Shown: one piece after another, positions 38,289-45,357 of the stretch
How positions within the stretch are numbered: position 1 is the stretch's first letter
Layout of the letters: every line of letters begins with the position of its first letter
Assembly (NCBI RefSeq): GCF_013337765.1
Contig: NZ_VBSB01000002.1
Span: forward strand, 248,001-312,000
DNA from: Mycolicibacterium sphagni
Lineage (GTDB): Bacteria > Actinomycetota > Actinomycetes > Mycobacteriales > Mycobacteriaceae
Length of the DNA: 64,000 nucleotides
Direction: 5' to 3'
Translations under genes and position numbers: made by a program
Notes under the pieces: model-generated
Seen by the model: only the letters and a program-made list of their open reading frames with translations
Told to the model about the DNA's origin: nothing
Database searches by the model: none

Positions 38289-38941
38289 CAGGCCGAAACC
38301 TCCTCGTCCTGTTTGGTGTTCGAGCTGATGTAGGCATCCAGCGCTTCCACGCTGAACACCACGTCGTCGGCGTTGAGCACGTCGTAGGTGTTGAGCTGAT
38401 CCGGCGAGATCACGTGCACACCGGGAAGGTTGCGCACGCTCTTCGCGCCGACCTCGTCGCTGCGGCCGATCACGACCAGCACCTTGCGGCGGTCGGTCAG
38501 CGCGCCCAGGAACGCCTTGGCGCTCTTGGTCGACGGAGTCTGACCGCTCAGCAGCTCGGTGACGGCGTGGATCCGCTCATTGCGAGCCCGGTCCGACAGC
38601 GCACCGCGCAGGGCGGCACGGATCATCTTCTTGGGCGTCCGTTCGCTGTAGTCACGCGGCTGCGGGCCGTGAACGACGCCACCGCCGGTGAACTGCGGTG
38701 CGCGGGTCGAACCCTGACGGGCGCGGCCGGTGCCCTTCTGCCGGTACGGCTTCTTGCCGCCGCCGGAGACCTGAGCGCGAGTCTTGGTGGCGTGCGTGCC
38801 CTGGCGCTTGGCGGCCAGTTGCGCGGTCACCACCTGGTGCATCAATGCGATGTTGGGTTCTACATCGAACAGCTCGGCAGGCAGCTCGACGCTGCCGTCC
38901 TTCTTGCCGTCCGGAGTGCGAACGTCAATCTTGAGAGTCAC
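38288..38941 (-). CDS. rplD: 50S ribosomal protein L4
   Basis: 217 residues, [20 protein letters not shown], with the extended loop [20 protein letters not shown] that lines the exit tunnel. L4 represses the S10 operon in enteric bacteria; whether that holds here cannot be told. Overlaps rplC by four bases. Confidence 0.97.
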   Translation of the reverse strand: MTLKIDVRTPDGKKDGSVELPAELFDVEPNIALMHQVVTAQLAAKRQGTHATKTRAQVSGGGKKPYRQKGTGRARQGSTRAPQFTGGGVVHGPQPRDYSERTPKKMIRAALRGALSDRARNERIHAVTELLSGQTPSTKSAKAFLGALTDRRKVLVVIGRSDEVGAKSVRNLPGVHVISPDQLNTYDVLNADDVVFSVEALDAYISSNTKQDEEVSA

Positions 38942-39591
38942 TTCCCACCTCGTTTGACTGCCGTGCGAACCACAACGAGCCCGCCGTTGCGCCCGGGAAC
39001 CGCGCCCTTGATCAACAGCACGCCGTTCTCGGCATCAACCTTGTGCACCACCAGGTTCTGTGTGGTGACGCGATCGCTACCCATCCGGCCCGACATCCGG
39101 GTGCCCTTGAAGACACGACCCGGGGTGGCGCAGCCACCGATCGAACCCGGCCGGCGGTGCACTGCCTGGGCACCGTGGCTGGCGCCCTGGCCCTTGAAGC
39201 CGTGACGCTTCATCGTGCCGGCGAAGCCCTTGCCCTTGGAGGTGCCGGTGACATCGACGTAGGCGCCGTCGGCGAAGATCTCCGCCGTCAGCTCCTGGCC
39301 AACCTCGTACTCGGCGGCCGCGGCCTCGTCGTCCAGACGAAGCTCGGCCAGATGCCGGCGCGGGTTGATCCCGGCGGCGGCGTACTGACCGGTGACGGGC
39401 TTGTTCACCTTGCGGGGGCTGATCTCGCCGTAGGCGAGCTGCACAGCGCTGTAGCCGTCACGCTCGGGCGTGCGGATGCGGGTCACCACATTGGGTCCGG
39501 CCTTGACGACCGTCACGGGGACGACGCGGTTGTTCTCGTCGAACACCTGTGTCATGCCCAGCTTGGTGCCCAAAATGCCTTTTCTAGCCAT
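38938..39591 (-). CDS. rplC: 50S ribosomal protein L3
   Basis: 217 residues, [20 protein letters not shown], with the L3 signature [20 protein letters not shown]. Standard length. It lies 14 bases after rpsJ. Confidence 0.97.
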   Translation of the reverse strand: MARKGILGTKLGMTQVFDENNRVVPVTVVKAGPNVVTRIRTPERDGYSAVQLAYGEISPRKVNKPVTGQYAAAGINPRRHLAELRLDDEAAAAEYEVGQELTAEIFADGAYVDVTGTSKGKGFAGTMKRHGFKGQGASHGAQAVHRRPGSIGGCATPGRVFKGTRMSGRMGSDRVTTQNLVVHKVDAENGVLLIKGAVPGRNGGLVVVRTAVKRGGK

Positions 39592-39605
39592 TTCTTTCGG
39601 GTCTC

Positions 39606-39911
39606 CTACTGGATATTGACGTCGACGCTCGCCGGAAGATCGATGCGCATGAGTGCGTCAACGGTCTTCGGCGTCGGGTCGAGGATGTCGATGAGTCGCT
39701 TGTGCGTACGCATCTCGAAGTGCTCCCGCGAGTCCTTGTACTTATGCGGGGAGCGGATGACGCAGTACACGTTCTTTTCCGTCGGCAGCGGCACTGGACC
39801 AACCACGCTCGCGCCGGTACGGGTGACCGTCTCCACGATCTTGCGCGCCGAGGCATCAATGGCCTCATGGTCGTAGGCCTTGAGCCTGATGCGGATCTTT
39901 TGTCCCGCCAC
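39606..39911 (-). CDS. rpsJ: 30S ribosomal protein S10 (NusE)
   Basis: 101 residues; ribosomal protein and NusE antitermination factor. The family N-terminus [20 protein letters not shown] fixes the start at the GTG at 39911, six bases after GGAG; a longer in-frame start at 39944 is not conserved. Signature [20 protein letters not shown] is present. First gene of the S10 operon; a promoter candidate lies at 40190-40218. Confidence 0.97.
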
Positions 39912-40183
39912 GCTTCTCCTACCTTCATTCCTGCTCGGTCCCATAGCGGGACACGGTGGTCATGCGCTCTCGCCCGAAGGCGTCGCGCTGGCTGTTGCCG
40001 CCGCTCTTTACCTGTCCTGGTGCTCCGGCCCCCGCGGTCGGGTGTGTCGCCCTAACGCAGCCCCGCAGGCGCGGTGAAAAACCGTCGCGCTCCGTGGTTG
40101 GGACCGGACGCGCCCGTTTGGGCGCCGGTCGTATACCTTGCGCGGCACCGCTCCCAATGGGGGCGAACCCGGCTCAAGGCAAC
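39912..40183 (-). other. Untranslated leader of the S10 operon
   Basis: About 270 bases between the inferred rpsJ transcription start and its GTG hold no open frame on the expected strand. It is GC-rich with several possible stems (for example around GCGCCCAAACGGGCGC on the reverse strand, near 40125-40140). A long S10 leader is common and could mediate control; no specific element was recognised. Confidence 0.4.
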
Positions 40184-40189
40184 CCGAAC

Positions 40190-40218
40190 AGTATGCCTCA
40201 GATGTGGGCCTTATCCAA
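40190..40218 (-). promoter_or_regulatory. Candidate promoter of the S10 operon
   Basis: On the reverse strand TTGGAT (40213-40218) and CATACT (40190-40195) are 17 bases apart, a SigA-type arrangement. Its -35 box also contains the stop codon that the neighbouring membrane-protein gene would have had before the insertion. The target-site copy of the mobile element begins at 40226, seven bases beyond the -35 box. Confidence 0.55.
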
Positions 40219-40233
40219 ATCCCTGCACTGCCT

Positions 40234-40269
40234 GGTAGTGGGTCAGTTTGGACAAACTGACCCACTACC
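40234..40269. repeat. Collapsed 36-bp copy of the mobile element (two ends only)
   Basis: GGTAGTGGGTCAGTTTG (40234-40250), two bases GA, then its exact reverse complement (40253-40269). It is flanked on both sides by CACTGCCT (40226-40233 and 40270-40277). It has the structure of the element at 40278-41649 with everything between the terminal repeats removed. As RNA it would form a strong hairpin between rbpA-like and rpsJ. Confidence 0.8.
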
Positions 40270-40311
40270 CACTGCCTGGTAGTGGGTCAGTTTGGACGTG
40301 TCGGAGTCGTG

Positions 40312-40656
40312 CTATCGGCCCCGTTTTGATTTGACGATCGCGAGGCGCTCCTGGAGTAGCACTTCAAGTTCCTCGATCGAACGGCGTTCCCGCAGCATGT
40401 CCCAATGCGTGCGCGGAACCTTGACCTTCTTCTTGGGTTCGGCAAGCTCACCACCCTCGATAAGCCTGCCCTCCGAGCCGTTGCGGCAGTCCCAGGTATC
40501 GGGGATCTCTGCGTCGTCCGCGAGGGGGACATCGAATTCTTCACCATTTGCGGTGCGATACCGCGCGACCTGACGCGGCGCCAGATTTTCATTGCGGTCA
40601 GCCTCATAACTCACGGCCCCGAGGCGACTGCCCCTCATCACACGATTAGACGACAT
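40312..40656 (-). CDS. RNA polymerase-binding protein RbpA, second copy inside mobile element
   Basis: A 114-residue protein of the actinobacterial RbpA family, which binds RNA polymerase with group 1/2 sigma factors and stabilises the open complex. All parts are present: N-terminal tail with MRGSRLGAVSYEADRN, the core domain (ARYRTANGEEFDVP, ADDAEIPDTWDCRNG), the basic linker PKKKVKVPRTHWDML and the sigma-interacting helix RERRSIEELEVLLQERL. The start at 40656 has AAAGGA nine bases upstream; the ATG three codons earlier touches that site and is unlikely. M. tuberculosis rbpA (Rv2050) lies elsewhere, so this is probably a paralogue carried by the element. It reads toward the S10 operon. Confidence 0.9.
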   Translation of the reverse strand: MSSNRVMRGSRLGAVSYEADRNENLAPRQVARYRTANGEEFDVPLADDAEIPDTWDCRNGSEGRLIEGGELAEPKKKVKVPRTHWDMLRERRSIEELEVLLQERLAIVKSKRGR

Positions 40657-40927
40657 CAGCGGCATTCCTTTATAGCGGGGCGGCGTGTACGCCCGGGCAA
40701 TGCTCGCCAGACAGGTGACACCTTCGTGCACCGATGTTAGCCCCAACGACAGCACCGCACCGCCCACTAACCTGCGGCCAACCGACCTGGGCGGCGATGG
40801 CGCGGCCAATCACGGCATGGCTTGGCGTGGCGGGGCAGGCTTGGGCGAGCGGGTCGCAGTCCATACGAAGTGCGGCCTATCGGCCCAAAGTGCTACCGGC
40901 GGCGGCCCGCGCTAGGCACTGAAACCG
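40657..40927 (-). other. Upstream region of the rbpA-like gene inside the element
   Basis: These 271 bases hold no convincing gene. The rbpA-like promoter must lie here or the gene depends on read-through from the element's other end; I see no well-spaced SigA hexamers. Open frames on either strand lack family resemblance. Confidence 0.4.
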
Positions 40928-41155
40928 CTAGGTGTGGCGCGGGTACTGGTTCCCTCGATCGGGGCGAGAGTTGACGTGTGCCCACAGGCGCGTCGAAAAC
41001 CCCGCGTCTTTTCGGATCGTGTCGACCAGGTCGGCGAGCATGACGAACCATGCCCACGCCGATGCCGACTGGTAGAGCTGCGGATCGGCACGCTTGAACT
41101 TTGTTGAGCACGGGTGGCGGTACGTCAGGAACTCGATGCCACAGGCGCGAGTGAT
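40928..41155 (-). pseudogene. Unidentified coding remnant
   Basis: A reading frame in a phase different from the transposase runs HHITRACGIEFLTYRHPC... through QLYQSASAWAWFVMLADLVD to a TAG at 40928-40930, without its own start. Composition looks protein-like (Trp, Phe and charged residues placed as in a helix), but I recognise no family. It may be the tail of a passenger gene or of the original transposase after frameshift. Confidence 0.3.
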
Positions 41156-41631
41156 GTGGTGCCGTTGATGGTGCGGATCTCGTAGCCGGTGCAGATGGCG
41201 GGGCTGTAGCGGCGCTCATTGTCGGCCAGGTCGGGTTGGTCGTAGAGCTTGTGGAGCATGGCGTAGTCGATGTCCCCGGCGAACGCTGGCTCGACCGCGC
41301 TGACGTAGAGCTTCAGCCCATCGCTGGTGAGCTGGACCCGGTTCTCAAGCCGAGAAGCCAAGTCGCGGATGAAGACTCGGGCATCGTCGGCGGTGCGCTC
41401 ACCCACCAGCCATGAGGGAACCAGTTTGGTGTAGGCGCAGATCGCTGACCAAATCTCGTCGCACTGAATTGTCTTGCAGGGCAGGTCATAGAACGCTGCT
41501 GCCTGGTAGCCGGAGCACGCGCCGCCCAGGTCGACAAGCAGGTTGGTGATGGTGTTCTTCGCGGCCCCGGTGACGCGGGTGGTGGCGCGGATGCTCATCC
41601 CCTCGCCCAAGCAGCTGAGGATCTGTGCTCG
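41125..41631 (-). pseudogene. IS1-family transposase, degenerate
   Basis: The frame RAQILSCLGEGMSIRATTRVTGAAKNTI gives the N-terminal helix-turn-helix of IS1-type transposases. It is followed by CKTIQCDEIWS with the first catalytic Asp and LTSDGLKLYVSAVEPAF with the second. The protein lacks its first residues, about 30 residues between CDEIWS and the SWLVG segment, and everything after RRYSPAICTGYEIRTI, including the last catalytic acidic residue. It ends in a frameshifted tail. It cannot be active. Confidence 0.8.
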
Positions 41632-42327
41632 TCAAACTGACCCACTACCCACTGCCTGCTCAGCGGCGTTCCGAGTACGGAATAGAGCCACCGAGACAGC
41701 GAGGTACCAGACCGCGGTCGACAGCACCGGAAAGAAGGTAGTGAGCAGGTTCCCCTCGATGGAGAACACGCCGGTTCGAAAGAAGATGCTGGTTGTTCCC
41801 GCGAGGTTGATCACCGCGGCCAAAATGGCCAGCCAGGCAGTCCACCTGGGCAGCACGGGTTCGGCGATGATGCAGGCTGCATAAGCGAGTGCCGCGGCAG
41901 CGACGATGAAGCCCTGCAGCGACAGCAGGGCGAGGCTGAAGTCGTAGCCGACGGTCCGCACTGCCGAGGCCGATAATTCGTCGGCCGCCGCTGCGGTGAC
42001 GATGCGGATGGACATCGAGACGAATGACAGAGCAGCCACCGCCGCGATACCCACCAAGAGCAAGTCGCCCAAGTGCTGCCCGTTCGACGCCCGGTAGAGC
42101 ACGCGCCGCACGACGACCGCGAACCACAAGAGCAATCCGGTGGCCAGAGCGTAGAGCCAACCCTGGGCGATCACAGCGCCCCGGTGGTCAATGAAGAAGG
42201 TCTGAATAGCCTTGTTGGTCGCATCCCACGCCGGCGGCATACCGGTCACCGTCGCTGCTACGAAGGAGCCGACGACATACGCGACTCCGGCGGCCCCTCC
42301 CGACCTATTCCATCGAACGTCGTTCAT
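41632..42327 (-). CDS. Six-span membrane protein with 3' end altered by the insertion
   Basis: A 231-residue protein with about six hydrophobic segments, starting MNDVRWNRSGGAAGVAYVVG; it resembles DUF4386-type membrane proteins of unknown function. The ATG at 42327 follows GGGGGAAG. Its last five codons (GSGSV) and stop come from the target duplication and the terminal repeat of the mobile element at 40278-41649. Without the element the frame would run on to QGFG and a TAA at 40211-40213. Only the extreme C-terminus is changed, so function may survive. It reads toward the S10 operon and is divergent from the gene at 42440. Confidence 0.72.
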   Translation of the reverse strand: MNDVRWNRSGGAAGVAYVVGSFVAATVTGMPPAWDATNKAIQTFFIDHRGAVIAQGWLYALATGLLLWFAVVVRRVLYRASNGQHLGDLLLVGIAAVAALSFVSMSIRIVTAAAADELSASAVRTVGYDFSLALLSLQGFIVAAAALAYAACIIAEPVLPRWTAWLAILAAVINLAGTTSIFFRTGVFSIEGNLLTTFFPVLSTAVWYLAVSVALFRTRNAAEQAVGSGSV

Positions 42328-42404
42328 GCTTCCCCCGATGTTTGGCTTCATCAGCACGGTACGACTGGTCCTCGAGACCGTTGGCGTTATTGCGGACTGA
42401 CTCG

Positions 42405-42442
42405 TGGCAGTAACTGCCATATCGGCATAGCATGCCGATATG
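42405..42442. promoter_or_regulatory. Double palindrome overlapping the start of the dehydrogenase operon
   Basis: TGGCAGT-A-ACTGCCA (42405-42419) is followed by an inverted repeat with 11-base arms, CATATCGGCAT (42418-42428) and its complement (42432-42442), around a 3-base centre. The right arm contains the ATG at 42440. TAGCAT at 42428-42433 could be a -10 box giving a leaderless mRNA. The TetR gene at the end of the operon (44743-45357) is the natural candidate for the binding protein. Confidence 0.6.
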
Positions 42443-43501
42443 TATCGAGTGATTCAGTGGGCTACCGGCGGTGTGGGCAAAGCGGCGATCCAGGGGGTGC
42501 TGCGTCATCCCGAACTAGAGCTCGTCGGCTGCTGGGTACACAGCGCCGACAAGCACGGCCGAGACGTCGGCGAGGTGATTGGGGAAGCCCCGATCGGGGT
42601 CGCGGCCACGACCGACATCGACGAACTGCTGGCGCTGGACGCCGACTGCGTCATGTACTCCCCTCTGCTGCCCGACAACGAGGTCGTCGCGAAGATCCTG
42701 CGGTCGGGCAAGAACGTGGTGACCCCGGTCGGCTGGGTCTACCCGGACCGGGAGAACCCAGCCGTGCAGGCACTCGAGGAGGCGTGTGCGGCAGGCAACG
42801 CCACGCTGCACGGCTCCGGGATCCATCCCGGCGGCATCACCGAGCGCTTCCCGCTGATGATCTCCGGGCTGACAGCGGCGATCACCCACGTGCGGGCCGA
42901 GGAATTCTCCGACATCCGCACCTACAACGCACCGCTGGTCGTCCGCGAAGTGATGGGATTCGGCCTGACGCCCGAACAGGCGATGAGCGGACCCATGGCC
43001 GCGCTGCTGGAGGCCGGGTTCAAACAGTCCGTGCGGATGGTCGCCGACGAACTGGGCTTCCGCGCCGAACCGCGCATCCGGTCCACCCAAGAGGTCGCCG
43101 TCGCCGTCACCGGAACCGACGAGCTCGTCGTCCCGATGGAAGCAGGCACCGTGGCCGCGCGCCGGTTCAAGTGGCAGGCCATCGTCGACGACAAGCCGGT
43201 CGTCACCGCCGCGGTCAACTGGCTCATGTGCGAGGTGGAGCTGGACCCGCCCTGGACGATCGGCGAAAAGGGTGAGCGTTTCGAGGTCGAGGTCACCGGT
43301 GATCCCGACGTCTTGCTGACATTCAAAGGGCTGCAACCCGAGACGGTCGCCGAAGGCTTGGAGCGCAACCCCGGCGTGGTCGTGACCGCCAACCACTGCA
43401 TCAGCGCCATTCCCCTTGTCTGCGAGGCAGGCCCCGGCATCAAGACCTATCTGGACCTGCCGATGATCACCGGCCGGGCCGCCCCCGACCTGGCCAGGTG
43501 A
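42440..43501 (+). CDS. NAD(P)-dependent amine/diaminopentanoate-type dehydrogenase
   Basis: A 353-residue protein whose N-terminal 140 residues look like the nucleotide-binding domain of dihydrodipicolinate reductase (VIQWATGGVGKAAIQGVLRH, then DADCVMYSP, GKNVVTPVGW). The C-terminal domain resembles 2,4-diaminopentanoate dehydrogenase and related mycobacterial proteins, of which most have no known substrate. No ribosome site precedes the ATG, and a -10-like TAGCAT lies six bases upstream, so translation may be leaderless. The next gene overlaps by four bases. With a VOC protein, an SDR and a TetR regulator it forms a four-gene unit. Confidence 0.75.
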   Translation: MYRVIQWATGGVGKAAIQGVLRHPELELVGCWVHSADKHGRDVGEVIGEAPIGVAATTDIDELLALDADCVMYSPLLPDNEVVAKILRSGKNVVTPVGWVYPDRENPAVQALEEACAAGNATLHGSGIHPGGITERFPLMISGLTAAITHVRAEEFSDIRTYNAPLVVREVMGFGLTPEQAMSGPMAALLEAGFKQSVRMVADELGFRAEPRIRSTQEVAVAVTGTDELVVPMEAGTVAARRFKWQAIVDDKPVVTAAVNWLMCEVELDPPWTIGEKGERFEVEVTGDPDVLLTFKGLQPETVAEGLERNPGVVVTANHCISAIPLVCEAGPGIKTYLDLPMITGRAAPDLAR

Positions 43502-43974
43502 CCGTGGAACCCCTTGGCGACCTTCGGTTCTCCCATTTGGTGGTCGGCGTCACCGACATGGACCGGGCACTCGAGTTCTACCGCGGGTTACTCGGCATGG
43601 ACGTGCTGTTCGACCAGACGATGGGTGGTGAGCCGTTCGACCACGCGCTGGGCGGCACCGCCGGGAATCAGGGCCGGGTGGTCGGCGGCCTAGTGGGCGG
43701 CGTGGTGCTGGAGCTTCTGTCGCTGGGGGTCGAGGCCCGGCCCGCGAGGAAGTCCATCGTCGGCAACCAGAACATCTCGCTGTCGGTCACCGACCTCGAC
43801 GACACATACCGCCGGGTGCAGGAGGCGGGCTATCAACCCGACCAGGCACCGTTCGAGATCGCCGGGGTACGAATGTTTTTCGTCAAAGATCCCGACGGCA
43901 CCGCGGTGGAGTTCATCGAATTCGCTGGTACCGCAAGAACATCGGAGGAACTACATCGTGGCCCCGCGCACTGA
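43498..43974 (+). CDS. VOC/glyoxalase-superfamily protein
   Basis: A 158-residue protein with the paired beta-alpha-beta-beta-beta modules of the vicinal oxygen chelate fold. First module FSHLVVGVTDMDRALEFYRGLLGM has His14-like metal ligand; the second has NQNISLSVTDLDDTYRRVQEAG and ends FFVKDPDGTAVEFIEF, with Glu as last ligand. Members are isomerases, lyases and dioxygenases; the reaction here is unknown. Translation is coupled to the upstream dehydrogenase, and its end overlaps the SDR gene by 17 bases. Confidence 0.82.
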   Translation: MTVEPLGDLRFSHLVVGVTDMDRALEFYRGLLGMDVLFDQTMGGEPFDHALGGTAGNQGRVVGGLVGGVVLELLSLGVEARPARKSIVGNQNISLSVTDLDDTYRRVQEAGYQPDQAPFEIAGVRMFFVKDPDGTAVEFIEFAGTARTSEELHRGPAH

Positions 43975-44746
43975 CCAGAGTTATTGGCACCCGGGATCAT
44001 TGACCGGACTGCGGGTGATCGTGACCGGTGCCGCACGGGGCGTGGGTAAGGGGGTGACCGCGGCCCTGCTCGAGCGCGGCGCCTCGGTGCTGATGGTCGA
44101 CCGCGATTCGGGGGTGACCGGCGTCGCTGAGGAATTCGCCGCCGACGGGCGGGCCGTACCGCTGGTGGCCGACTTGTGCGACCGCACCAGCTACCAGCAC
44201 ATCGTCGACGAGGCAGTGCGAATGCTCGGCGGCATCGACGCATTGATCAACAACGCCATCGCCACCAACGAACCGAAGCCGTTCACCGGCATCACCCACG
44301 ACGATTTCGATCTCGTCTTCGACACCGGGCCGCGAGCGACGTTGTTCCTGATGCAGGCGGCTTACCCAGTCCTCAAGGAAGCCGGCGGCGGGTCCATCGT
44401 GAATTTCGGCTCCGGCGCAGGCACCAGTGGCCAGAAGACGTTCGGCGCCTATGCCGGCTCCAAGGAAGCGATCCGCGGCATCTCCAAAGTCGCTGCGCTG
44501 GAATGGGGTCGCGACAACATCCGGGTGAACGTCGTCTGCCCGCTGACCCAATCTGACGGCGTGGCGGGATGGAGCGACGAGTTCCCCGACGTCTACAACA
44601 AGGTCGTCAAAAGCATCCCCCTGCGCCGCATGGGCGACACGCATGCCGATATCGCACCGCTGGTGGCCTTCCTGGTCAGCCCCGAGGCGTCCTTCCTGAC
44701 CGCACAGACCATCCACGTCGACGGCGGCGCGGGAACGTACCGGTGA
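43958..44746 (+). CDS. Short-chain dehydrogenase/reductase
   Basis: A 262-residue classical SDR. The cofactor motif VTGAARGVGKG is at residues 22-32, NNA at about 94 and the catalytic Tyr and Lys in FGAYAGSKEAIRG. It uses NAD(P) to oxidise or reduce an alcohol/ketone. The start is GTG at 43958 overlapping the VOC gene; AGGA lies eight bases upstream. Its stop overlaps the GTG of the TetR gene, completing a fully coupled four-gene operon. Confidence 0.88.
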   Translation: MAPRTDQSYWHPGSLTGLRVIVTGAARGVGKGVTAALLERGASVLMVDRDSGVTGVAEEFAADGRAVPLVADLCDRTSYQHIVDEAVRMLGGIDALINNAIATNEPKPFTGITHDDFDLVFDTGPRATLFLMQAAYPVLKEAGGGSIVNFGSGAGTSGQKTFGAYAGSKEAIRGISKVAALEWGRDNIRVNVVCPLTQSDGVAGWSDEFPDVYNKVVKSIPLRRMGDTHADIAPLVAFLVSPEASFLTAQTIHVDGGAGTYR

Positions 44747-45357
44747 CCAGCCCGCCCGCCGAACGGCCACCGACACTGCGTGACCGGCAGCGGGCGCAGG
44801 TGCGCGCCGATATCCACGCCGCGGCGTATCGGCTTTTCGCCGCACGGGGATTCGGCAACGTCACCACTGACGACATCGCCGCCGAGGCATCGGTGTCGCC
44901 GCGGACGTTCTTCCGGCATGTGGCCACCAAGGAAGACCTGTTACTGGGCGCCGTGCAACGCGGGAACGCCGCGATCGCGTCTTTACTGACTCGCCGCCCG
45001 CCTGGTGAGCCGCCCGATGTCGCGCTGGCCGCCGCGATCGTGAGCCGAGTCGGTTCCTTCGACGATGTGGACCTGGAGAACTGGCGTGCGGCCATCTTGA
45101 CCGCGCCCGAGCTACTCAACCGGGCGACCCTGTTGTCCTCCGCCGACCGAGACCAGATGGTCGCCTTGGTGGCCGCAAGGATGGGGGTGAACCCGGCTCA
45201 GGACAGCCGGCCCGGGCTGCTGGTCCAACTGTCCTTCGCTGCCGCGGATTTCGCGTTCCAGCACTGGGTCAGGGAACGCGGCACCCAGCCTCGGCCGCTG
45301 GCGTCCGACGTGGCCGAGGCGCTGGCCGTCGTCGCCCATCCTCGGTGGGCCGGCTAG
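44743..45357 (+). CDS. TetR-family regulator
   Basis: A 204-residue regulator. Residues 15-65 form the TetR helix-turn-helix domain (AAYRLFAARGFGNVTTDDIAAEASVSPRTFFRHVATKEDLL). The ligand-binding half is variable. It is the last gene of the operon at 42440 and begins with GTG overlapping the SDR stop (44743-44746). It probably controls this operon through the palindromes at 42405-42442. Its stop overlaps that of the convergent esterase by three bases. Confidence 0.87.
   Translation: MTSPPAERPPTLRDRQRAQVRADIHAAAYRLFAARGFGNVTTDDIAAEASVSPRTFFRHVATKEDLLLGAVQRGNAAIASLLTRRPPGEPPDVALAAAIVSRVGSFDDVDLENWRAAILTAPELLNRATLLSSADRDQMVALVAARMGVNPAQDSRPGLLVQLSFAAADFAFQHWVRERGTQPRPLASDVAEALAVVAHPRWAG

Larger units (their letters stand above)
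40278..41649 (-). mobile_element. IS1-type non-autonomous element carrying an rbpA paralogue
   Basis: The element is 1,372 bp long. Its left end GGTAGTGGGTCAGTTTG (40278-40294) is the exact reverse complement of its right end (41633-41649). CACTGCCT occurs directly on both sides (40270-40277 and 41650-41657), an 8-base target duplication, which fits the IS1 family (8-10 bases). Reading leftward it holds a decayed transposase (41631-41125), an unidentified coding remnant and an intact rbpA-like gene ending 15 bases inside the left repeat. Deleting the insertion restores a sensible end (QGFG-stop) to the interrupted membrane-protein gene. Perfect ends suggest recent movement, probably by a transposase supplied from another copy. 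Family assignment rests on the transposase remnant. Confidence 0.85.

Noticed and set aside
40893..41219. Reverse-strand frame of 108 codons inside the mobile element
   Set aside because: Its phase differs from both the transposase and the better-looking remnant, and its composition is Pro/Ala/Ser-rich without motifs.
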